DNA of 6,729 bases from Pseudomonas sp. PGPPP3 (GTDB lineage Bacteria > Pseudomonadota > Gammaproteobacteria > Pseudomonadales > Pseudomonadaceae): NCBI GenBank assembly GCA_002256055.1, contig NKIE01000156.1, positions 1 to 6,729 on the forward strand, in the 5' to 3' direction. Of the stretch, positions 1-5,166 are shown one piece after another. The notes beneath the pieces were generated by a model. It saw only the letters and a program-made list of their open reading frames with translations, was not told the DNA's origin and ran no database searches. The position numbers and the translations under genes were made by a program. Within the stretch, counting starts at the first letter, position 1; each line of letters begins with the position of its first letter.

Positions 1-569
1 AGGGCGTTGCTCTCCCCCTCTTCGTCCCAGCCATACAAGCCCTGCTGCAGACGGTCACGGGTCAGCACCCGTCCCGGCTGAGCAATCAACTCATGCAGAA
101 GCAAAAACTCCTTGCGCGGCAAGTTGATCACCCGCCCCTGATAGCACACCTCCTGGCTAACCGGATCGAGGCTGATGCCTCGGTATTCCAGCGCCGGCTG
201 CGGACGATTGAAACTGCGCCGCAGCAAGGCCCGCAGCCGTGCCTTGAGCTCAGCCACATCGAAGGGCTTAGTCAGATAGTCATCGGCGCCGGCATCCAGC
301 CCGGCAATCCGGTCCGCCGTGGCGTCACGCGCCGTCAACACCAGTACCGGCAAGGGATTGGCGGCGGCGCGCAAATGTTTGAGCAGTTGCAAGCCGTCCA
401 TCCGCGGCAAACCCAGATCGAGGATCACCAACTCGAAACTCTCATGGGTCAACGCATGCAGGGCGCTGACGCCATCCTGCAGCCAGTCAACGGTATAACC
501 CTCGGGCTTGAGCGCCGTACGAATACCTTCGCCCAGGGCCAGATCATCTTCCACCAACAGGATGCGCAT
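1..569 (-). CDS. OmpR-family response regulator, QseB/PmrA type (partial, C-terminus off the window)
   Basis: This is a DNA-binding response regulator of a two-component system, expected in the cytoplasm. Reading the minus strand from the ATG at 569 gives MRILLVEDD, the usual start of this subfamily. The receiver domain (about residues 1-115) has the acidic pocket E7/D8, phospho-acceptor Asp51 (in LDLGLP), Thr80 and Lys102 (in TKPF). A winged-helix output domain follows from about residue 125 and is cut by the window edge after a LYGWDEEGESNA stretch typical of QseB/PmrA proteins; some 30-35 residues are missing. The start is supported by GGAGA at 576-580, six bases upstream. The gene begins 29 bp after the TPR gene with no terminator between, so it probably belongs to the same operon. 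A sensor kinase is expected beyond the left edge. Family assignment is confident; the signal sensed is unknown. Confidence 0.95.
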   Translation of the reverse strand, partial: MRILLVEDDLALGEGIRTALKPEGYTVDWLQDGVSALHALTHESFELVILDLGLPRMDGLQLLKHLRAAANPLPVLVLTARDATADRIAGLDAGADDYLTKPFDVAELKARLRALLRRSFNRPQPALEYRGISLDPVSQEVCYQGRVINLPRKEFLLLHELIAQPGRVLTRDRLQQGLYGWDEEGESNA

Positions 570-598
570 GCGTTGTCTCCAGCAACAATCCCGTCAGC

Positions 599-1252
599 TT
601 ACTTGAGTTCGGCCTGAACCTTGGCCAGCAATGCGGTAATTTCTGCCTGACGACCGTGATCAGCGACTTCACGCCCCGGACGCGCGGTAGCCGCCTGAGC
701 CTTTTCCAGGGCTAGCTTGGCTTCGCTGTAACGCTTCTGCCGAAACAGGAAATCGCCATAGAAGTAGTTCGGGTCGATGCCATTGGGGTTCAACTGCAGC
801 GCTTGCTTGAGCAGTTTTTCCGCCTGCTCGTCATCGCCAAAGCCAATCGGCCAGCCGGGCACCTGATAGTACAGCGCGCCCATGCTGGTGTAGGCCGAGC
901 CTTCCAGCGCCTTGGGATCAAGCGCAACCGCTTGCTCCAAGCTAGCTTTGGATTGCTTGACCAGATCCAGCGCGCCCAAGCCGCCCTTGGCGCCGGCATA
1001 GGTACTGAGGATGATGCCGCGCCAGATGTAGAACTCGGCGTCCTGCGGGTTACTGCGCACCAGGGTGTCGGCCTCAGCCGCCAACTTGGCGAACTCGGCC
1101 TCACGCTGCGCTGCCGGTACTTGATAGTTGATTTCGGCCCAGCGACTTTGCAGCAGCTGCAGGCTCTTCTGACCGCTGTCGGTCAGGGCCAGGCTTGGCA
1201 GGCTTACGGCACTCAACAGCGCCGCTACACAGAGAACACGTAGCTTAATCAT
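599..1252 (-). CDS. Secreted TPR-repeat protein, probably periplasmic
   Basis: The product has 217 residues. A basic start and hydrophobic core (residues 1-22) end in SLA, a signal peptidase I site with likely cleavage after Ala22. Cys8 lies inside the hydrophobic core and is not a lipobox, so a soluble periplasmic protein is predicted. The mature part is helical with TPR-like repeats: about residues 92-125 (LEQAVALDPKALEG), 138-158 (GDDEQAEKLLKQALQLNP) and 160-186 (NYFYGDFLFRQKRYSEAKLALEKA). The GFGDD...YGDFLF pattern loosely recalls TatT-type TPR proteins, but I do not assign it there. AAGGGA upstream of the ATG touches the stop codon of the SDR gene, 12 bp away, suggesting translational coupling. 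TPR proteins bind other proteins, so a scaffold or sensing-partner role for the pathway or the two-component system is possible. The specific function is unknown. Confidence 0.85.
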   Translation of the reverse strand: MIKLRVLCVAALLSAVSLPSLALTDSGQKSLQLLQSRWAEINYQVPAAQREAEFAKLAAEADTLVRSNPQDAEFYIWRGIILSTYAGAKGGLGALDLVKQSKASLEQAVALDPKALEGSAYTSMGALYYQVPGWPIGFGDDEQAEKLLKQALQLNPNGIDPNYFYGDFLFRQKRYSEAKLALEKAQAATARPGREVADHGRQAEITALLAKVQAELK

Positions 1253-1264
1253 CAGAACGTCCCT

Positions 1265-2056
1265 TCAAGGTTTGTTGCGCGCAAAGCGCTGGATAATCGG
1301 CAATTGTTTGCGCAGGGCCTGATCGACCACCCGCGGCAGCAGGCTATTAAGCCGGACAAACAGCTTTTCTGGCCAACCTAGGTAAAGCTCTTCGCGTTCG
1401 CGAATGATCGCCTGGGCCACCTGATCAGCCACCTGCAACGGATCATCCATGGCCACATTCAGCGCATCATTCATGGCCACCACCTGCGCACTGTTCATAC
1501 TGGTGCGGGTCGCCCGAGGGGCGATATACAGCACCTTCATCTCGGTGTCCGCCAGCTCGCGGCGCAGTGCCTCGGAAAATCCGCGCAAGGCAAACTTGCT
1601 GGCGCAATAGGCACTGAAACCCGGATAGCCGATGGAGCCAAAGGTCGACCCTAGATTGACCACCAGCGCCCGCCCCTGATGCCGCAATAGCGGCAACAGG
1701 CGGTGAGTGAGCTGCAAAGTAGCGGTCACATTCAAGCCAATCAAGGCAGCAATATCAGCCTCGTCATGCTGCTCCAGCAAGCTGAAGCGGTTGACCCCGG
1801 CGGCATTGATCAAGGTGTTCATCCCACCAAAGCGCCTCGCTGCCGCCAACACAGCCTCACGCCCACTGGCTTCGGTGATGTCCGCGCATACCAGCTCGAC
1901 CTGCCCGGGAAAGCGCTGCACCAGACCTTCCAGCGGCGCCAGCTGACGCCCCGCCAGCAACAGCTTGGCGCCGCCCTGACACAGCCGCTCGACCAACGCC
2001 TGACCAATGCCACCACTGGCACCGGTAATCAACGCACGACAATCTGACAATTGCAT
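1265..2056 (-). CDS. Short-chain dehydrogenase/reductase (classical SDR)
   Basis: This is an NAD(P)-dependent oxidoreductase of 263 residues, the usual length for a classical SDR. Visible elements are the nucleotide-binding TGASGGIG (residues 11-18), Arg37 after the second strand (AGR, favouring NADPH), Asp59 (adenine contact), NAAG (84-87), Asn109, and the catalytic Ser137, Tyr150 and Lys154 (YCASK). The usual PG motif after the sixth strand reads PRATRT. The C-terminal tail of about 60 residues is hydrophobic and basic (LYLGWPEKLFVRLNSLLP), suggesting membrane or lipid proximity. The ATG is 9 bp after the stop of the diiron enzyme gene, and the strong GAGGAGG Shine-Dalgarno starts inside that TGA. 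The substrate is not shown by sequence. In this operon it could act on an acyl chain or on the product of the diiron enzyme. Confidence 0.93.
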   Translation of the reverse strand: MQLSDCRALITGASGGIGQALVERLCQGGAKLLLAGRQLAPLEGLVQRFPGQVELVCADITEASGREAVLAAARRFGGMNTLINAAGVNRFSLLEQHDEADIAALIGLNVTATLQLTHRLLPLLRHQGRALVVNLGSTFGSIGYPGFSAYCASKFALRGFSEALRRELADTEMKVLYIAPRATRTSMNSAQVVAMNDALNVAMDDPLQVADQVAQAIIREREELYLGWPEKLFVRLNSLLPRVVDQALRKQLPIIQRFARNKP

Positions 2057-2065
2057 AGTCCCTCC

Positions 2066-2719
2066 TCAGGCCGACAACGGCAGGCTGCGGAACATGTCGC
2101 CATACAGGCGATAGACCACTTTGGCGGTGTGCACCACGGCAGCTTTATCAGCCGGCTCTTCCAGACGATTCATCAGCTTCTCGTAGAAGGCGATGTGCTC
2201 GATATCCAGGCTGCCATGGGAGGTCAGGTAACTGAACGCCTGCGGCGGCAGTCCCAACTCGCCCTTGATGATGCCGGCAGCCTGGGTCGCCAGGGCAATA
2301 CTGGTGCCCTCCAGCACATTGACCATGCCGAAGAAGCTCACCGGATTGCACCGATTGATCTGGTCATAGACATAGCTGACCATCAGCTCGGTCGGCAGAT
2401 TTGGGGTTTCCACCCGTACCGCCTCGGCGTCGGCGCCACAGGCGCGGATATCGTTGAGAATCCACTCCTGATGGCCGTATTCCTCCTCGATGTATTCGGC
2501 GATCGCCTCGCGCAGCCACTCCAAACGCTCCGGCAAACGCGCACCACAGGCCATCAACAGCGGCACCGTGTGCTTAACGTGGTGGTAAGCCTGACCGAGA
2601 AACGCCACATAACTGGCCGGACTGACGGTACCCGCCATAACCTGGGCAATGATCGGCGCGCTCAACAGATACTCGCGCTCAGCCTTGGGTTGCTCTTGCA
2701 ACTGGTCGAAAAAATTCAT
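2066..2719 (-). CDS. Haem-oxygenase-like diiron oxidase/oxygenase (TenA-like fold, iron-containing redox enzyme family)
   Basis: The 217-residue protein is all-helical and resembles the iron-containing redox/haem-oxygenase-like (HDO) family that includes UndA; members are often labelled TenA-like. Candidate metal ligands are E80-x2-H83 (in EEEYGH), E137 (NVLEGTS) and H168-x3-D172-x2-H175 (HGSLDIEH), with further histidines at 46, 47 and 50 (AYHHVKH). This spacing fits a non-haem diiron centre rather than a thiaminase: no thiamin genes are nearby and the E-x2-H plus H-x3-D-x2-H set is characteristic of HDOs. Known members oxidise fatty acids or amino-acid-derived substrates using O2. The start at 2719 is backed by AAGGGG, which overlaps the TAA of the ligase gene 9 bp away. 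Tight coupling to an acyl ligase and an SDR supports a biosynthetic oxidation step. The substrate is unknown. Confidence 0.85.
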   Translation of the reverse strand: MNFFDQLQEQPKAEREYLLSAPIIAQVMAGTVSPASYVAFLGQAYHHVKHTVPLLMACGARLPERLEWLREAIAEYIEEEYGHQEWILNDIRACGADAEAVRVETPNLPTELMVSYVYDQINRCNPVSFFGMVNVLEGTSIALATQAAGIIKGELGLPPQAFSYLTSHGSLDIEHIAFYEKLMNRLEEPADKAAVVHTAKVVYRLYGDMFRSLPLSA

Positions 2720-2728
2720 GTAAACCCC

Positions 2729-4192
2729 TTAATAGACTGTTTCGCCAGCCATCACCTGAGTGATGGCCGATTGGTAATGTTCGAGTAATGCCACACGCCG
2801 CAGGCGGCCGTTACTGGTGGCCAGGCCGTTGTCATCGGTAAACGCCTGCTCGCCGCGCAGCCAGTGGTGCACGCGGGCGTAATCCGGCAAGGTTTGATTG
2901 ACTTGCTCCACCGCCGCTGCCAGCTCTGCGTCGCTCACTGAGGAGAAACGCGGCACCAGCACGGCCACATTTGCCGGCAACGCCTCGCCGTATAGCCAAG
3001 CCTGCGCGATGGGCAGTTGCTGAACCAACTCCGACTCCACCCACTCAGGATTGACGTTGCGACCAAAGGCCGTGATGAACTGGTGTTTCTTGCGCCCATG
3101 CAGGACCAGATAAGCCCCATCGAAATGACCGAGATCGCCGGTTGCCAACCAGTCGTCAGCCAGCGCCGGCTCGCCGAGGTAACCGCGCATGCGCGCTCCC
3201 GTGACCAGCACCTCGCCATCCGCGGCCAGGCGCACCTGAACTTGGGGCAATGGCGTGCCGACGGTGCCTACCTTGCGCTGCTGCGGCGTATTCAGACACA
3301 CCACCGAGGCACACTCAGACAAGCCGTAGCCTTCATAAATCGGCAGCCCCAGCGCATCGGCACGCTCCAGCAACTGTGCCGATACGCGCCCACCGCCCAC
3401 GGCTACAAAGCGCAGGGAACTCGCTATCGGCATGCCCCGTTCAGCTGCCGTCACCAGCGCCAGCAGCAACTGCGGCAGCAGAATAAGACTGTGGGGCTGC
3501 ACTCGATTCAGGCAACCGAGAAAACTCGGCAAATCAAACTGACTGGCGCCCTTGAGACCGACTTCAGCCACCGGCAACAACTCAATGGCCGCGCCAGCCA
3601 GCAGCGGTGCATAAATCCCGGCAATGTTCTCCAGCAAGGTGGCCAGCGGTAGCACGCACAAATGCCGCTCGACCTGGCACGGCATGCTGGCCTGCCAAAG
3701 GCTGCGCGCCACGGCCAACTGCACCTCGGCATCCAGGCAAACGCCCTTGGGTTGCCCGGTAGTGCCAGAGGTGTAGGTGACTTTAACTGTGCCTGCCGGC
3801 AGTTCGGCCACCGTCGGCAAACTGCGCTGAGCAACCTGCGCCGTAACCGCACCAAAACCAAGGGCAGCAAAAGCCGAAGCATCGGCAGCAATCAGGCTGT
3901 CGACCCCAGCGCTGTCGAGCACGTGACGCTGCTGAGCCGGCGAGAAGAAACCGGGCACCGGCACACAGACAATGCCCGCGACCAAGGCAGCCAGATCCCA
4001 AAGCACCCACTCAAAGCCGTTATCCAGCGCCAAGCCCAAACGCTTCGCACCAATCTGGCGCAGATACTGAGCCCTGGCACTTATTTCGTGCAAAAGCTGC
4101 GTATAGCTCAACTGCTGCCCAGCCTGCACCAAGGCCACACGCTCGCCGTGCTGGGCCAGGGTCTCCAGCAATGACTCAACCGCTGCAGACAT
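2729..4192 (-). CDS. AMP-forming acyl ligase / acyl-CoA synthetase-like protein (ANL superfamily)
   Basis: This is an adenylate-forming enzyme of 487 residues. Motifs in order: TYTSGTTGQPKG P-loop (139-150), GGGRVS (266-271), GYGLSE (288-293), TGDLG (351-355), GRKK hinge (366-369), then ITAFGRNVNPEWVE (373-386). The usual A10 lysine motif near the C-terminus reads TSNGRLRR, with Arg463 where the catalytic lysine normally sits. It is slightly shorter than typical long-chain acyl-CoA synthetases. I chose the ATG at 4192, not the in-frame ATG at 4276, because GAGGAG lies seven bases upstream and the protein then begins with the expected SLLETLAQHGERVALV region. The longer form would overlap the upstream gene by 101 bp, against 17 bp here. 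No carrier-protein gene is seen, so the product is likely an acyl-AMP or acyl-CoA. The acid substrate is unknown; a fatty acid is plausible. Confidence 0.93.
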   Translation of the reverse strand: MSAAVESLLETLAQHGERVALVQAGQQLSYTQLLHEISARAQYLRQIGAKRLGLALDNGFEWVLWDLAALVAGIVCVPVPGFFSPAQQRHVLDSAGVDSLIAADASAFAALGFGAVTAQVAQRSLPTVAELPAGTVKVTYTSGTTGQPKGVCLDAEVQLAVARSLWQASMPCQVERHLCVLPLATLLENIAGIYAPLLAGAAIELLPVAEVGLKGASQFDLPSFLGCLNRVQPHSLILLPQLLLALVTAAERGMPIASSLRFVAVGGGRVSAQLLERADALGLPIYEGYGLSECASVVCLNTPQQRKVGTVGTPLPQVQVRLAADGEVLVTGARMRGYLGEPALADDWLATGDLGHFDGAYLVLHGRKKHQFITAFGRNVNPEWVESELVQQLPIAQAWLYGEALPANVAVLVPRFSSVSDAELAAAVEQVNQTLPDYARVHHWLRGEQAFTDDNGLATSNGRLRRVALLEHYQSAITQVMAGETVY

Positions 4193-4868
4193 GAGCCAAC
4201 TCCTCAGCCGCGTACAGTGGCTGATAACCCAGGCGACGGTAGATACCCATGGCTTGCAAGCGCTGATGGCCGGCATAGATATCGCCCACCATCACCTGTG
4301 GCCGGGTCGCGTAATAACTGCCCCAGTCGGCCAAGTCCTCGCCCATGCAGGCAGGATCGGCGACACCCAGCGACAAGGGGCTCAAGCCCAAGCGCTGAAA
4401 GCTGTTGAGCAAGGTCGAGGTGCCGGTAAAGGCCACCCAGCGAAAACCCAGAGCAACCAGCACATCCGTCAGCGCCACTATTAATAGACGCGCATGCCCA
4501 GCCCCCACCGCCGCCAGATTGCCGACTTCGCCAATTTCGCGACGTTGCAGGTAACGACCGTTACGAGCGGTAATCTCTTCCTCGACCGGACGACCCAGGT
4601 AACGCTCAAGAAATAGCTCGCCAGCGTCCGCACCACGGATACCGACAGCGGCCTGCAGTTGCCCCGAGAGATCCTCAAGCCCCAGCAGACACGGCATGAA
4701 ATGCTGAATTTTGGCGCCGTACTGTTCAGCAAAACGCACACGAATAAGATTCTCTATCTCATCACGGCGCTTTGTGCACGGATGTTGCTTAAGCAAGTAC
4801 AACGACAATGATGGGTCATGGCCGATGCAGGCCAATGCTCCCTCGTGATGTTCCCAAGGCAACTCCAT
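4176..4868 (-). CDS. Thermostable hemolysin family protein (T_hemolysin; GNAT/LuxI-like acyltransferase pattern)
   Basis: The 230-residue product matches the family named after the Vibrio thermostable (delta-VPH) hemolysin. Recognisable blocks are FLERYLG (86-92), RREIGEVGNLA (109-119), the helix GHARLLIVALTDVL (124-137), WVAFTGT (144-150), LLNSFQRLGL (153-162) and DWGSYY (181-186). There is no signal peptide and no clear membrane segment, which does not suit a secreted pore former. The order EVGNLA strand, helix, WVAFTGT strand, helix with a G-L end resembles GNAT and acyl-homoserine-lactone synthase folds. A role as an acyltransferase fed by the neighbouring ligase is therefore my inference. 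The ATG at 4868 has GAGG eight bases upstream, and that site lies in one arm of an inverted repeat. It is the first gene of the minus-strand operon and overlaps the ligase start by 17 bp. Family call strong; biochemical role uncertain. Confidence 0.88.
   Translation of the reverse strand: MELPWEHHEGALACIGHDPSLSLYLLKQHPCTKRRDEIENLIRVRFAEQYGAKIQHFMPCLLGLEDLSGQLQAAVGIRGADAGELFLERYLGRPVEEEITARNGRYLQRREIGEVGNLAAVGAGHARLLIVALTDVLVALGFRWVAFTGTSTLLNSFQRLGLSPLSLGVADPACMGEDLADWGSYYATRPQVMVGDIYAGHQRLQAMGIYRRLGYQPLYAAEELAHVCSG
4200..4205 (-). promoter_or_regulatory. Ribosome binding site of the acyl ligase gene, inside the upstream CDS
   Basis: GAGGAG on the minus strand lies seven bases before the ATG at 4192, within the last codons of the hemolysin-family gene. 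It decides the ligase start, since the in-frame ATG at 4276 would extend the protein far into that upstream gene. Termination of the first gene at 4176 falls just after the ligase start, so coupled translation is likely. Confidence 0.8.
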
Positions 4869-4874
4869 TGAATG

Positions 4875-4905
4875 AACCTCAAGCGATCTAAATGGGCTTG
4901 AGGCT
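4875..4905 (-). promoter_or_regulatory. Inverted repeat/hairpin covering the first gene's Shine-Dalgarno
   Basis: CCTCAAGC (plus strand 4877-4884) is the exact reverse complement of GCTTGAGG (4896-4903), separated by 11 bases. In the operon's mRNA the stem extends to 10 pairs with one G-U and one A-U pair. The GAGG ribosome binding site of the hemolysin-family gene sits in the 3' arm. It could be a translation-control hairpin if the transcript starts upstream of 4905, or a DNA operator. The repeat is directly visible; its function is inferred. Confidence 0.55.
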
Positions 4906-4922
4906 GATCTTCCCTGACGAGC

Positions 4923-4939
4923 CTTAACAAATACTTAAG
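4923..4939. promoter_or_regulatory. Candidate QseB/PmrA-type response-regulator box
   Basis: The plus strand reads CTTAAC-AAATA-CTTAAG, two half-sites with a five-base spacer. PmrA, and QseB-like regulators generally, recognise (C/T)TTAA(G/T) repeated with about five bases between, and this site matches at 11 of 12 half-site positions. The response regulator at the end of the minus-strand operon belongs to this class. The box ends 54 bp upstream of the first operon gene and about 38 bp upstream of the candidate porin -10, so it could serve either or both promoters. Occupancy is inferred from sequence only. Confidence 0.55.
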
Positions 4940-4956
4940 CCCGCAAGACGGTTAAA

Positions 4957-4983
4957 CCGACAAAAACAACAGAAATCTATACT
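4957..4983 (+). promoter_or_regulatory. Candidate sigma70-type promoter for the porin
   Basis: TATACT at 4978-4983 matches five of six consensus -10 bases. The best upstream partner is CCGACA at 4957-4962 (four of six), but the spacer is only 15 bases, so the -35 is weak and an activator may be needed. A second -10-like box, TATAAA at 5073-5078, also lacks a good -35. The resulting 5' leader would be roughly 170 or 80 bases respectively. Confidence 0.35.
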
Positions 4984-5151
4984 GTTGCGACACCCCAGTT
5001 ACAGAATTGCGACGCCCTATGAAAGAATGAGGGGCGGTTAGACCGCAAGTATCGCCATAAGTGCCGACGTGCTATAAATTCAACGCCGACACAAAAAGAA
5101 AGACCTGTCCACACTTATAGAGACCGTGGGCTGAGCAAATCTTCTAAAACC

Positions 5152-5158
5152 AAAGGAG
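5152..5158 (+). promoter_or_regulatory. Strong ribosome binding site of the porin gene
   Basis: AAAGGAG lies eight bases before the ATG at 5167. This near-consensus site fixes the porin start over the nearby internal ATGs at codons 3 and 4 and fits a highly expressed outer-membrane protein. Confidence 0.8.
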
Positions 5159-5166
5159 CAACCTCA

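Larger units (their letters stand above)
4869..5166. other. Divergent intergenic regulatory region
   Basis: This 298-bp stretch between the minus-strand operon and the porin is visibly more AT-rich than its flanks and holds no convincing gene. It contains an inverted repeat over the operon's ribosome binding site (4875-4905), a paired CTTAA element (4923-4939), two near-identical CGGTTARACCG elements (4949-4959, 5035-5045), a TATACT -10-like box (4978-4983), two TTGCGACrCCC copies 22 bp apart (4985-4995, 5007-5017), and a TATAAA box (5073-5078) between two GCCGAC copies also 22 bp apart. No strong -35 is seen in either direction, which suggests activator-dependent promoters. Confidence 0.75.

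Noticed and set aside
93..617. Plus-strand open frame of 174 codons.
   Set aside because: It is antisense to the response regulator, whose receiver and output motifs are clear; the plus-strand product resembles nothing known to me.
2066..2719. TenA thiaminase or transcriptional regulator.
   Set aside because: No thiamin genes are nearby, no DNA-binding domain is present, and the E-x2-H plus H-x3-D-x2-H residues indicate a diiron enzyme.
2051..2788. Plus-strand open frame of 245 codons opposite the diiron enzyme.
   Set aside because: The opposite strand encodes a protein with an intact ligand set, good start site and operon fit; this frame is a shadow.
3017..3652. Plus-strand open frame of 211 codons, plus others at 3662-4174 and 803-1243.
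   Set aside because: They lie within well-supported minus-strand genes and have low-complexity Gln/Arg/His-rich products typical of antisense frames in GC-rich DNA.
4193..4276. N-terminal extension of the acyl ligase from the ATG at 4276 (515 residues).
   Set aside because: The extra 28 residues do not look like the family, would overlap the hemolysin-family gene by 101 bp, and the ATG at 4192 has a strong GAGGAG site.
4958..4963. TTGTCG on the minus strand as a -35 box for the operon.
   Set aside because: At 17-19 base spacing the partner is only GCTTAA, CTTAAG or TTAAGT, a poor -10; no convincing unassisted promoter for the operon was found.
4985..5017. Sigma54 (-24/-12) promoter in the TTGCGAC repeats.
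   Set aside because: There is no TGGCAC-N5-TTGC arrangement; the repeats fit direct-repeat protein sites better.
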